64,000 nucleotides of DNA from an uncultured Selenomonadaceae bacterium (GTDB lineage: Bacteria > Bacillota > Negativicutes > Selenomonadales > Selenomonadaceae), in NCBI GenBank assembly GCA_905234195.1, contig CAJOFR010000006.1, positions 62,001-126,000 on the forward strand, read 5' to 3'. The notes under the pieces were generated by a model. It ran no database searches and had not been told where the DNA came from. It saw only the letters and a program-made list of their open reading frames with translations. The first letter of the stretch is position 1; every line of letters starts with the position of its first letter. The translations under genes and the position numbers were made by a program. Below are positions 53,853-61,978 of this stretch, one piece after another.

Positions 53853-54110
53853 ATGATAACTCCTGAACTGATTGCAAGGATAAATGAGTTGGCTAGGAAG
53901 AAAAGGACTGTTGGGCTTTCGGAAGATGAACTTGTTGAGCAGAAGAAACTCTACGGGGTTTATCTTGCGGGGATTAGGGAACAGATGACCGGATTGCTCG
54001 ACAGCATAGAGTTTGTTGATATTGACAGCGGGGGAGAAGTTCGCGGGTCGTCAAAAAAAAATAGCTTTGTCCGGCAAGCAACTATAAACTTGGAACAGGT
54101 GTATCATTAA
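53853..54110 (+). CDS. DUF896-family small protein
   Basis: An 85-residue protein from ATG 53853, with AAAGG 9 bases upstream. It opens MITPELIARINELARKKRTV, then GLSEDELVEQKKLYGVYLAG, the helical-hairpin pattern of DUF896 (YnzC-like) proteins. It is longer at the C terminus, with a polar tail to FVRQATINLEQVYH. Family members are small cytoplasmic proteins linked to SOS or stress in Bacillus; the function is not established. proC follows immediately (TAA then ATG). Confidence 0.85.
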   Translation: MITPELIARINELARKKRTVGLSEDELVEQKKLYGVYLAGIREQMTGLLDSIEFVDIDSGGEVRGSSKKNSFVRQATINLEQVYH

Positions 54111-54932
54111 ATGAATGATTTTAACTTTGAAGAGCCAAATATTCGAGTTGGCTTTGTCGGCGGCGGGGCTTTGACTGAATCTATTGTCAACGGGATTCGC
54201 GGTAACCTTACGACTTCGCACGAGATTTTCATTTCGGATCACAAGAAGGAGCGTTGCAACGAGCTGATTAATCGCTACAGGGTGAACGCTTCCGTCGGGA
54301 TTGATTCTTTTATTGAGAAGGTGGAGTTGCTGATTATCGCCGTCAAGCCGAAAGATATTGCGCCGACTTTGACCGAGATTAAAAGTAAAATTACTTTGAA
54401 CACGACGATAATGTCAGTGGTAGCGGGCTTGAAACTTGCCGCGCTGGAGAAAATATTTCCTCGTCATACTGTTGTCCGTGCGATGCCGAATGTTGCGCTT
54501 TTGGTTGGCGAAGGTATGACGGCTTACGTCATGAACAAAAAGGCTCTTGCGGCTGACCGCGAGATGGTTAAAAAATTTTGGTCGTCTATCGGGCGCGCTA
54601 TTGAGATTGACGAAAAGTTTATGGACGCGGTGACAGGTTTGAGCGGTTCGGGGCCGGCTTACGCTTTTTTGATGATTGACGCGCTTGCTGACGGCGGGGT
54701 TGCTGCGGGTCTTCCTCGTGCCGCCGCGATTGAACTTGCCGCACAAACTTTGCTGGGCGCGGCTAAAATGATTTTGGAGACGGGCGAACACCCCGGCGTT
54801 TTGCGCGACAAAGTTACCAGCCCTGCCGGCACGACTGTTGAGGGGTTGAGGGTTTTGGAGCGCAACGGTGTGAGGAGCGCGCTGATTGAGGCGGTTATTG
54901 CCGCCGCAGAAAAGTCCAGGAGTTTGGGCTGA
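54111..54932 (+). CDS. proC: Pyrroline-5-carboxylate reductase
   Basis: A 273-residue ProC. The dinucleotide fold opens RVGFVGGGALTESIVNGI, followed by VRAMPNVALLVGEGMTAY and the C-terminal signature TGLSGSGPAYAFLMIDALAD, then LRDKVTSPAGTTVEGLRVLE. It makes proline from pyrroline-5-carboxylate with NAD(P)H. The ATG adjoins the DUF896 stop and has only a weak ribosome site, so it is probably translated by coupling. folD follows 18 bases on. Confidence 0.97.
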   Translation: MNDFNFEEPNIRVGFVGGGALTESIVNGIRGNLTTSHEIFISDHKKERCNELINRYRVNASVGIDSFIEKVELLIIAVKPKDIAPTLTEIKSKITLNTTIMSVVAGLKLAALEKIFPRHTVVRAMPNVALLVGEGMTAYVMNKKALAADREMVKKFWSSIGRAIEIDEKFMDAVTGLSGSGPAYAFLMIDALADGGVAAGLPRAAAIELAAQTLLGAAKMILETGEHPGVLRDKVTSPAGTTVEGLRVLERNGVRSALIEAVIAAAEKSRSLG

Positions 54933-54950
54933 TTGAAATGGAGTTTTGAA

Positions 54951-55814
54951 ATGTCTGCAAGAATTTTGTATGGGAAAGATTTTGCCGCGCAAATAAAAAA
55001 TTCTGCGCGCGCCGAAGTCGAACAGCTCAAAAATAATTTTAACGTGACGCCCGGGCTTGCCGTGATAATCGTCGGGGAAAATCCGGCGTCTCAAGTCTAC
55101 GTCCGCAACAAGCATAAAACTTGCGAAGAACTCGGCATAAAATCCGAAGTCGTCACGATGCCTGAAACTTCCACGAAAGACGAACTGCTTGCGAAAATCG
55201 ACGAACTTAACGCGGCGAAAGATATTCACGGGATTTTAGTTCAGTTGCCGCTGCCGGACGCGATTAAAGCGCATTCGGAGGAGATTTTAAATCGGATTGA
55301 CCCGCTGAAGGACGTCGACGGTTTTCATCCTTTTAACGTCGGGAAGTTGGTGACGGGCAGTCCGACGCTTGTTCCGTGCACTCCCGCCGGCTGTATCAAG
55401 ATGCTTGACCTTGCCGGAATTGAAATCGACGGCAAGCGCGCGGTGATTATCGGGCGCAGCAATATTGTTGGCAAGCCGATGTTGCACTTGCTTATGGCGC
55501 GTCATGCTACTGTTACGGTTTGTCATTCGCACACGAAAAATTTGCCGGACGTCACGCGCGAAGCTGATATTCTCGTGGCGGCGATGGGCAAGCCAAAATT
55601 CGTGACGGCTGACATGATTAAATCGGGCGCGGTTGTTGTCGACGTTGGGATTAATCGAATTGCGCCGAAAAAATTAGTTGGCGACGTTGACTTTGACGCG
55701 GCTGTCGAAGTGGCGGGCGCGATAACTCCGGTGCCGGGCGGCGTTGGTCTTTTGACTGTGGCAATGCTCATGAAAAACGTCGTCAAGGCCGCGAAGTTAC
55801 AACTTGAGGGATAA
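54951..55814 (+). CDS. folD: Methylenetetrahydrofolate dehydrogenase/cyclohydrolase
   Basis: A 287-residue bifunctional FolD. It has VGENPASQVYVRNKHKTCEE (catalytic Lys in the YxxxK motif), GILVQLPLPDAI, DVDGFHPFNVGKL, and the NAD(P)-binding IIGRSNIVGKPMLHLLMARH. It ends with PVPGGVGLLTVAMLMKN. It interconverts one-carbon units on tetrahydrofolate. The ATG at 54951 has GGAG 7 bases upstream; the upstream TTG is not supported. A metallophosphoesterase gene begins 2 bases after its stop. Confidence 0.97.
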   Translation: MSARILYGKDFAAQIKNSARAEVEQLKNNFNVTPGLAVIIVGENPASQVYVRNKHKTCEELGIKSEVVTMPETSTKDELLAKIDELNAAKDIHGILVQLPLPDAIKAHSEEILNRIDPLKDVDGFHPFNVGKLVTGSPTLVPCTPAGCIKMLDLAGIEIDGKRAVIIGRSNIVGKPMLHLLMARHATVTVCHSHTKNLPDVTREADILVAAMGKPKFVTADMIKSGAVVVDVGINRIAPKKLVGDVDFDAAVEVAGAITPVPGGVGLLTVAMLMKNVVKAAKLQLEG

Positions 55815-55816
55815 AA

Positions 55817-56994
55817 ATGTTTTTGATATACGTTTCGATTTTTTTGGCGTTGATTGTCGGGCTTGCGTTAATCAGCGTCAGTTTTTTATTAGAGAGCGAA
55901 AAAAAAAAATTCGCCTCTACAAAATTTTGGCGTTCGCAGATTTGGGAATAATCGCGGCGATAATCGGCGGCTTTTCATTGCGCGCGAACCTGCCGCATTC
56001 TGCGGTCGACTTGCTGGGGAGTTTCGCGACGATATTTTTCATGACGCAACTGTTTTGCGGGATTTTCGTTGTGGCGGCATTAATTTTTCGTGCGGTGTAC
56101 AGAAAATTTCACAAGCCGCGAGAATTTAGTCCTGCGCGTCGGCGGGCGTTGAAGTGGGGATTATTTTATCCGGTCACTGCGCTGGCGGTCTCACTCTACG
56201 GAAATAAAATCGAGCGCATGGAAACTGTCGACAACTTTTTTGAAATACCGATAAGGAAATTGCCGCCGGAACTCAACGGATTTAAAATCGCGCAGATCAG
56301 CGACGTGCACTTGGGCGCATATTTTTCGTTGGAGCGGCTGGAAAAACTTTTGCAGAGGATAGCCGACGCCAAGCCGGATATTTTGGCGATAACCGGAGAT
56401 ATTTTTGACAGCGTACCGATTAACGACGCAGCGATTAAAATTGTCGACAGCTTTTGCGATAAATTCAAGCACGGGATTTTTTATTGTCATGGGAATCATG
56501 AACACTTCAGAGGAATTTCGCATATAGAGGCGGAGCTTGCGAAGACGAAAATTCATTGGCTTGTTAATCAATCTGCGCATGTTACGTCGAACCTGTACAT
56601 TTTGGGCGTCGATTATCCGCCGACTGCGCCTATCATGAAATCCGGGGGGCGCGGCGAACTTGACGAGAGGTTTTATCGGCAGAAGAAGGATTTTCTTGAA
56701 AAATCTTTGGTTGGCGTTCCCTATGGGGCGACGTGCATTTTGCTGGCTCACCATCCTGAATTTATTGACGACGGCGCGGCGAAAAATATTCCGCTGACTT
56801 TGACGGGGCACACTCACGGAATGCAGATTTTTGGTTTGCATTGGCTGAACATTTTCAAATACACGCGCGGCATGACGAAAATTGACGACAGTTTTGGTTA
56901 CGTGCATGCCGGCAACGGGAGCTGGTTCCCGTTTCGTCTCGGCTGTTCTCCGGAAATTGCGTACTTTACCTTGAAAAATTCGGCAGGTGATTAG
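55817..56994 (+). CDS. Membrane-anchored metallophosphoesterase, frame broken at an A11 tract
   Basis: The 3' part (from 55911) encodes membrane helices (ILAFADLGIIAAIIGGFSLR, FMTQLFCGIFVVAALIF) and a YkuE/YaeI-type phosphoesterase: ISDVHLG, TGDIFDS, CHGNHEHF, LLAHHPEF, LTGHTHGMQIFG, all metal ligands present. The best start is ATG 55817 (GAGGG 6 bases upstream), which reads MFLIYVSIFLALIVGLALIS and then EKK. This frame fails at A11 (55899-55909); one more A would join it to KKIRLYK. An alternative TTG at 55804 keeps one frame but gives a hydrophilic, unsupported N terminus. It may hydrolyse a lipid phosphate such as UDP-diacylglucosamine, or undergo slippage. Confidence 0.8.
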
Positions 56995-57831
56995 GTGAAA
57001 AAATATCGTGACGGTTTATTCAGAGATTATTTCAGCGACAAGCGACGGCTGTTGAGTTTGTGCAACGCTCTCACCGGAGAAGACTCGGCAGACCCGAATG
57101 AACTTGTGGTGAATACTTTGGACGGGGTTTTCTTTGACGAATTGAAGAATGATTTATCGTGCATATATCGCGGAAAATTTTTGGTGATAATTGAACATCA
57201 GAGCACGATTAACGAAAATATGCCGTTGAGGATTTTTCTTTATGCGGCGGAACTTTTCAAACAGCACGTTGAGTCTTTCAAGGGGCAAATCTATCTTGGC
57301 GGGAGAGTTATTTTGCCGACACCGGAGTTTTTTGTTTTCTACAACGGCGACAGGAAAGAGTTTGAACAGCGGGAAATGCGTCTTTCGGATTCTTTTTTGG
57401 ACAACAGGAATTTTTTGGAAGTTGTCGTTAAAGTTTACAACATAAACGAGGGAATGAACGGGGATTTAATTTCAAAATCCGAGCCGCTGAATAATTATTG
57501 CACCTTTGTTAATTGCGTCAAACAAAATCTGAAAATGGGGTTGAGCCTCGAATACGCCATAGCGGAGACGTTCAAATTTTGTCAAGAGAATAATATTATG
57601 GCGGAGTATCTTGACGGGAGAAGAAAGGAGCTGGTGAGCATGTTGGGTTTGGAATATGATCCCGAAGAGGCGCGGAAGGCTTTTATTAACTACGGCATAC
57701 AACAGGGAATAGGAATCGGAAGAGAACAAGGAATTGAAATCGGAAAGGAGGAAAAAACAATCGACTTCGTGAGTAAAATGTTGCAAGAAAATATCTCGAT
57801 TGAAACAATTTCAAAAATCAGCAAATTTTGA
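56995..57831 (+). CDS. Rpn-family PD-(D/E)XK nuclease, altered C terminus
   Basis: A 278-residue protein of the Rpn/PDDEXK_2 family (recombination-promoting nuclease or putative transposase). It opens KKYRDGLFRDYFSDKRRLLS and has VNTLDGVFFDELKNDLSCIY and FLVIIEHQSTINENMPLRIF (the D...ExQ catalytic pattern), then RILPTPEFFVFYNG-like strand region. A helical tail has one GIGIGREQ unit and ends ISKISKF. The neighbour fragment shows the likely original ending SGWSEEEILKSLK, so this copy has lost it. The start is GTG 56995. It overlaps nothing and sits 0 bases after the phosphoesterase stop. Confidence 0.88.
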   Translation: MKKYRDGLFRDYFSDKRRLLSLCNALTGEDSADPNELVVNTLDGVFFDELKNDLSCIYRGKFLVIIEHQSTINENMPLRIFLYAAELFKQHVESFKGQIYLGGRVILPTPEFFVFYNGDRKEFEQREMRLSDSFLDNRNFLEVVVKVYNINEGMNGDLISKSEPLNNYCTFVNCVKQNLKMGLSLEYAIAETFKFCQENNIMAEYLDGRRKELVSMLGLEYDPEEARKAFINYGIQQGIGIGREQGIEIGKEEKTIDFVSKMLQENISIETISKISKF

Positions 57832-57858
57832 AAATTTTTAAGGATTAATTTAATTGAA

Positions 57859-58177
57859 GTGATAGGTATGTTAGCTTTGGAATATGATCCCGAAGAGGCG
57901 CGAAAAGCTTTTATTAATTACGGCATACAACAGGGAATAGGAATTGGAAGAGAACAGGGAATAGGAATCGGAAGAGAACAGGGAATAGGAATCGGAAGAG
58001 AACAAGGAATAGGAATCGGAAGAGAACAGGGAATTGAAATCGGAAAGGAGGAAAAAACAATCGACTTCGTGAGTAAAATGTTGCAAGAAAATATCTCGAT
58101 TGAAACAATTTCAAAAATCAGCGGCTGGAGCGAAGAAGAAATTTTGAAATCCTTGAAGAATAATTGGGGGAAATTTT
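57859..58177 (+). pseudogene. Duplicated 3' tail of the Rpn-type nuclease
   Basis: Bases 57867-58122 repeat the end of the preceding gene (57640-57823) almost exactly, starting at LALEYDPEEARKAFINYG. They differ by 72 extra bases (three more 24-base GIGIGREQ units) and by keeping the family-like ending KISGWSEEEILKSLKNN. There is no nuclease domain and the frame runs on into rluB. It is most simply a leftover from recombination between two Rpn genes, not a functional gene. A GTG at 57859 opens the frame, with no good ribosome site. Confidence 0.8.
57934..58029 (+). repeat. Four 24-bp GIGIGREQ repeats
   Basis: GGAATAGGAATYGGAAGAGA with ACAR repeats four times (57934-57957, 57958-57981, 57982-58005, 58006-58029). 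The parent gene has one unit (57712-57735). The units are identical except for single substitutions, consistent with replication slippage. Confidence 0.95.
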
Positions 58178-58900
58178 TTGGCAGAACGTTTGCAGAAAAT
58201 AATCAGTCGCGCAGGTTTGATGTCGCGGAGGGCGGCGGAAAAATTTATCGTCGAAGGGCGCGTGACTGTCGACGGAAAAATTATTTCGGAGCTTGGCGCG
58301 CAGGCTGATCCTCAAAAAAATAAAATTTGCGTAGACGGGCAAGAGCTGACCTTCGGCGCAGAGAAAGTTTATTTGCTTTTGAACAAGCCGCGCGGTTACG
58401 TCTCGACGGCGAAGGACGAACGCGGGCGGCGGACGGTTTTGGATTTGGTTGCGGAAATTTCTGCGCGCGTCTACCCCGTCGGGCGGCTGGATTTAAATTC
58501 GGAAGGGCTGTTGCTTTTGACGAACGACGGCGAACTCATGAACGCACTGTTGCACCCGAAATTTAAAATCGAGAAAACTTATCGTGCGAAAATTTTTGGC
58601 GAACTCACCGAAAAAAAATTAAATCTCCTGCGCGCCGGGATTGAACTTGACGACGGCTTGACGGCTCCCGCTGAAATTTTTTTAATCGGCGCGGGAAAAA
58701 ATTCTACGACGGTCGAAATCACGATTCATGAGGGGCGCAATCGGCAAATTCGTCGAATGTTCGCGGCAGTCGGCTGTGAAGTAAAAAGATTGACGCGCAT
58801 AAAATTTGCCGGCTTGACTTTGGAGGGCGTGAAGGTCGGAAAATTTCGGCAGCTGACTCCCGAAGAGATTTTCCGGCTCCGTAAACTGACAACAAATTAA
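58178..58900 (+). CDS. rluB: Ribosomal large subunit pseudouridine synthase B
   Basis: A 240-residue RsuA/RluB-family enzyme. The N-terminal S4 domain opens AERLQKIISRAGLMSRRAAE. The catalytic domain has KPRGYVSTAKDERGRRTVLD, the active-site Asp in VYPVGRLDLNSEGLLLLTND, and HEGRNRQIRRMFAAVGCEV. It makes pseudouridine near position 2605 of 23S rRNA. The TTG start is 7 bases after GGGGG. It begins within the frame of the nuclease-tail pseudogene, so that recombination ended right beside it. Confidence 0.95.
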   Translation: MAERLQKIISRAGLMSRRAAEKFIVEGRVTVDGKIISELGAQADPQKNKICVDGQELTFGAEKVYLLLNKPRGYVSTAKDERGRRTVLDLVAEISARVYPVGRLDLNSEGLLLLTNDGELMNALLHPKFKIEKTYRAKIFGELTEKKLNLLRAGIELDDGLTAPAEIFLIGAGKNSTTVEITIHEGRNRQIRRMFAAVGCEVKRLTRIKFAGLTLEGVKVGKFRQLTPEEIFRLRKLTTN

Positions 58901-58940
58901 AAATCCGCCACGATAATTTTCGTAGCGGATAATTTTTTTC
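58898..58940. terminator. Bidirectional terminator between rluB and dacF
   Basis: ATCCGCCACGA (58903-58913) and TCGTAGCGGAT (58920-58930) pair with one mismatch, with an A-run on the left and T-run on the right. It serves both convergent genes. Confidence 0.85.
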
Positions 58941-60219
58941 AAGCTAGGAAGTTATGGATTTTATTGACGAGCCACCGGAAAAAAGATTTGTGCTCAACGT
59001 CGGCGGTGGTAATAATGTCAGTCGAAGCAATTTCTTTTCCGTCGCAAATGACGTGCGCTTTTCCAATGGTCTCGTTGATTTTCACCGGCGCGGTCAAAAA
59101 TTCGGGCAGGTCGTACTCAATTTGATAGGCGTCGCTGTCGTTTTGAAAAATCGGTACGACGATATCACTTGCGGTCTTGACGGGCATGGACTTCCTACGA
59201 CCGGAAACAACCGGCAGAGTTTTGACGACATTCACGGAGCTGACCAAAGTTTCGGGCTTGACGTTCGCGAAGCCGTAATCCAGCAGATAAATTGAATCGT
59301 TCCACATGTAAAGGCTGTCCAAAATCACGGCGATAATTTGGATTCCGTCCCTTTTCGCCGCGCTGATAACACAACGTCCGGAATTTTTTGTGGAGCCGTG
59401 TTTAATTCCGTTGCTGCCGCGATAAAGCCAGAGCATTTGATTTTCTGTGTGCAGGGTTTTCGTTTTGTCGTGAATCCAACCGAAAGACGCCTCCTGCGCG
59501 CTGACAATCTCCTCGAACCCGGGCAAGGTGTAGCCGTGCACGGCGAGCAAAGCCAAATCGTGGGCGGTGGTGTAATGGTTGTTGTCGGGGAGTCCGTGCG
59601 GATTGTTGAAGTGCGTACCGGTTGCGCCGAGTTCCGCCGCGCGCTGATTCATGTGCTCGACAAAATTTTGGACGCTTCCGTCGACGTGTTCGGCAACGGC
59701 AATGGACGCGTCGTTCGCCGAAACCATGATCATGCCGTAAAGCAAATCATTAAGCGGAATTTTTTCGTTAGGCTCCAGCCACAGCGTCGAACCTTCCGTG
59801 CCCGAAGCGTTTGTGCTGATGTTGACAATCTCGCTAATTTTTCCTGATTCAAGAGCCATAATCAACGTTGCCATTTTCGTGGTGCTTGTCGGGAACATTT
59901 GTTGGTCGGCGTTGCGGGAATAAATTATGTGACCGGTCGACGCCTCAATAACGACGGCTGAAGTTGCCGTGACGTTTGGCAGAGGGTCGTTTGGGTCGAC
60001 GGGGCGGGTATTCGGCGGCGGGGTTATCATGTAGCCCGGATTCAAGCCCGAATTATCGCTCGTCAAACTTTTCGACGGGTCGAATTTCAAACCCGGCGGC
60101 AAATTTGTCACGGGGCTGGTGCCGTCCGTAAAATACTGCGCCGCCACAATTCCCTGCGCGATGCCGAAAGATAAAAGAGTTGCGAAAAATATTCCTCCGA
60201 AAATTTTTTTGGCTTTCAA
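58939..60219 (-). CDS. dacF: D-alanyl-D-alanine carboxypeptidase (class A low-mass PBP)
   Basis: A 426-residue exported carboxypeptidase. A signal peptide (1-27) ends QGIVAA. The peptidase domain has the nucleophile motif S112-TT-K115 (PTSTTKMATL), S167-AN (MVSANDASIA), and K273-HG where KTG is usual (SNGIKHGSTKNSG). A beta-rich C-terminal domain (about 330-410) and an amphipathic closing segment (FFRWLVNKIHNFLA) for membrane attachment follow. It trims the fifth D-Ala of peptidoglycan. GGAGCGTGAG lies upstream of the ATG. The promoter is at 60250-60278. The gene is the only minus-strand one after 53 kb. Confidence 0.94.
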   Translation of the reverse strand: MKAKKIFGGIFFATLLSFGIAQGIVAAQYFTDGTSPVTNLPPGLKFDPSKSLTSDNSGLNPGYMITPPPNTRPVDPNDPLPNVTATSAVVIEASTGHIIYSRNADQQMFPTSTTKMATLIMALESGKISEIVNISTNASGTEGSTLWLEPNEKIPLNDLLYGMIMVSANDASIAVAEHVDGSVQNFVEHMNQRAAELGATGTHFNNPHGLPDNNHYTTAHDLALLAVHGYTLPGFEEIVSAQEASFGWIHDKTKTLHTENQMLWLYRGSNGIKHGSTKNSGRCVISAAKRDGIQIIAVILDSLYMWNDSIYLLDYGFANVKPETLVSSVNVVKTLPVVSGRRKSMPVKTASDIVVPIFQNDSDAYQIEYDLPEFLTAPVKINETIGKAHVICDGKEIASTDIITTADVEHKSFFRWLVNKIHNFLA

Positions 60220-60249
60220 TATCTCACGCTCCTTTTCTGTTGTAAAATG

Positions 60250-60278
60250 ATTTTAACATGAAAACAATCTTACTGCAA
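60250..60278 (-). promoter_or_regulatory. Promoter of dacF
   Basis: Minus strand: TTGCAG (60278-60273), 17-base spacer, TAAAAT (60255-60250), 31 bases before the dacF start. Confidence 0.6.
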
Positions 60279-60375
60279 GCCGGCAGAAATAATTACAAAG
60301 ATAAATTTCAAGTCGAAAGGATTTTTTTTGCGGCGTGTTGAATAAATCAGAATCAATTTAAAGGAGGAAAACATT

Positions 60376-60912
60376 TTGGCAGATATTAATCAAAACCAGA
60401 CTGATCAAGCGTACGAGCGTTTAAGGAAATCGATTGACGAGATTGTCCACGTGACGAACACTGTTTACGACGCGGTTTCAAATGTCTCGAAGAGCGCGAA
60501 TACCCTTGCAACGGCGGGGCAGGAAGCTATCAAGCAGGCGAAGTTTTTGCAGGAAAAAAATGATGACACCGTAAAGGTCATTGACTTTATCACGAACATT
60601 GCGGGGCAGACAAATTTGCTCGGTCTAAATGCGGCGATAGAGGCGGCGCGCGCGGGTGAACAGGGGCGCGGGTTTGCGGTTGTTGCTGAAGAAGTCCGCA
60701 AGCTCGCCGAACAATCGCGCGAGGCAACGGAAAGGATTCAGCTGACTCTTAATCAGATGAACCAGGCGGTTGAAGAAATTTCCAAGACGATTGAGCACAC
60801 CGGCAGAGTCAGCGAAGAGCAGGCGTCGTCAACTTCCGAAATTATGTCTAATCTTATGCGCGCGAAAAAATCTATCGATGAACTGCAAAGGTACATCGAG
60901 GCGTTGAAGTAA
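60376..60912 (+). CDS. Short soluble chemotaxis-receptor signalling protein
   Basis: A 178-residue protein with only the methyl-accepting receptor signalling tip. The hairpin [20 protein letters not shown] then [26 protein letters not shown] is diagnostic (residues about 68-115). Flanking coiled coils fill the rest. There is no membrane helix, HAMP or sensor domain, so it cannot bind an outside signal by itself. The TTG start at 60376 follows GGAGG. It may couple another sensor to CheA, or act as a cytoplasmic cluster component. mnmA follows after 3 bases. Confidence 0.88.
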   Translation: MADINQNQTDQAYERLRKSIDEIVHVTNTVYDAVSNVSKSANTLATAGQEAIKQAKFLQEKNDDTVKVIDFITNIAGQTNLLGLNAAIEAARAGEQGRGFAVVAEEVRKLAEQSREATERIQLTLNQMNQAVEEISKTIEHTGRVSEEQASSTSEIMSNLMRAKKSIDELQRYIEALK

Positions 60913-60915
60913 TCC

Positions 60916-61965
60916 ATGTTTGACAGGAAAAAAGTTGCCGTTGCAATGAGTGGCGGTGTTGACAGCTCATTGACAGCGGCTCTTTTAATTCAGCGGGGCT
61001 TTGAAGTTTTCGGCGTGACCATGTTGCTTGACGACGGCAAGGTCAACGAAATTAACGACGCGAAAAATGTTGCCGCGCAACTCGGAATAAAACATTACGT
61101 TGCGGATTTTCGGGAAGAGTTTCGCGCGGAAGTAGAAAATTATTTTGTCGAAGAATATCTGCGCGGAAAAACTCCAAACCCCTGCGTTCGTTGTAACAAG
61201 AAGATAAAATTTGGCAGGCTGTTCGATTTTGCTGACGAACTCGGCGCGGATTTTTTTGCAACGGGTCATTACGCGCGCATCATTTTTGAGGACGGTCGCT
61301 TTAAACTCAAGAAGGCGATTGATTTAAAAAAGGATCAATCCTATGTGCTTTACAACTTGACGGCTGAAAAAATCAGCCGGATTATTTTTCCTCTTGGTGA
61401 ATTTTCAAAAGATGAAACCCGTGCGCTTGCCGAAGATTTAAAATTGGTTGTCGCTCACAAGCCGGACAGCCAGGAGATTTGTTTCGTTTCGAACGACGAT
61501 TATAAAAATTTTATTGCCGCGCGCGCAGGTGACGTTGACGCTTTGCGGGCAGGCGAAATTTTTGACACGTCGGGGAAAATTTTGGGGCGTCATGAAGGAA
61601 TTGCGAATTACACTATCGGTCAGCGCAAGGGTCTTGGAATTGCCGCGCCGCGTCCGCTGTATGTTGTCCGCCTTGACGTGAAAAATCGTCGCGTGATTGT
61701 CGGGGACAACGCTGAACTTTTTTCGAGCAGTTTGACTGCGGAAAATGTTCATTGGATTTACGAGCCGAAAAATTTTCCTGCGCGCCTTCAAGCCAAAATT
61801 CGTTACACCCCTCGCGTTGCCGATTGTGTCGTCGACGTCACTGAGCCGGTCGGGAAAAATGTTTGTGTGAAATTTTTTGAGCCGCAACGCGCGGTAACTG
61901 CCGGTCAGTCGATTGTTTTTTATGACGGCGATGAACTTTTGGGTGGCGGGATAATTATTGATTGA
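60916..61965 (+). CDS. mnmA: tRNA-specific 2-thiouridylase
   Basis: A 349-residue MnmA. It has the P loop VAVAMSGGVDSSLTAALL, the first catalytic Cys in TPNPCVRCNKKIKFG (about residue 93-96), the ATP-site region ATGHYARI, the second Cys in DSQEICFVSNDDY (about residue 190), and the closing GLGIAAPRPLYVV and GQSIVFYDGDELLGGG. It thiolates U34 of Lys, Glu and Gln tRNAs. It follows the chemoreceptor fragment by 3 bases, probably by chance of operon packing. The symporter gene begins 13 bases after its stop. Confidence 0.97.
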   Translation: MFDRKKVAVAMSGGVDSSLTAALLIQRGFEVFGVTMLLDDGKVNEINDAKNVAAQLGIKHYVADFREEFRAEVENYFVEEYLRGKTPNPCVRCNKKIKFGRLFDFADELGADFFATGHYARIIFEDGRFKLKKAIDLKKDQSYVLYNLTAEKISRIIFPLGEFSKDETRALAEDLKLVVAHKPDSQEICFVSNDDYKNFIAARAGDVDALRAGEIFDTSGKILGRHEGIANYTIGQRKGLGIAAPRPLYVVRLDVKNRRVIVGDNAELFSSSLTAENVHWIYEPKNFPARLQAKIRYTPRVADCVVDVTEPVGKNVCVKFFEPQRAVTAGQSIVFYDGDELLGGGIIID

Positions 61966-61978
61966 GGGGGGCGGAAAA

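Noticed and set aside
53608-53877. Minus-strand Phe-rich frame across the A28 tract
   Set aside because: The Phe run is only the poly-A tract read in reverse; no ribosome site.
57934-58029. CRISPR-like array
   Set aside because: The 24-base units are contiguous without spacers and are in frame with a coding tail; a minisatellite.
57871-58114. Minus-strand Ser/Phe repeat frames opposite GIGIGREQ
   Set aside because: Antisense of a 24-base repeat; periodicity explains the open frames.
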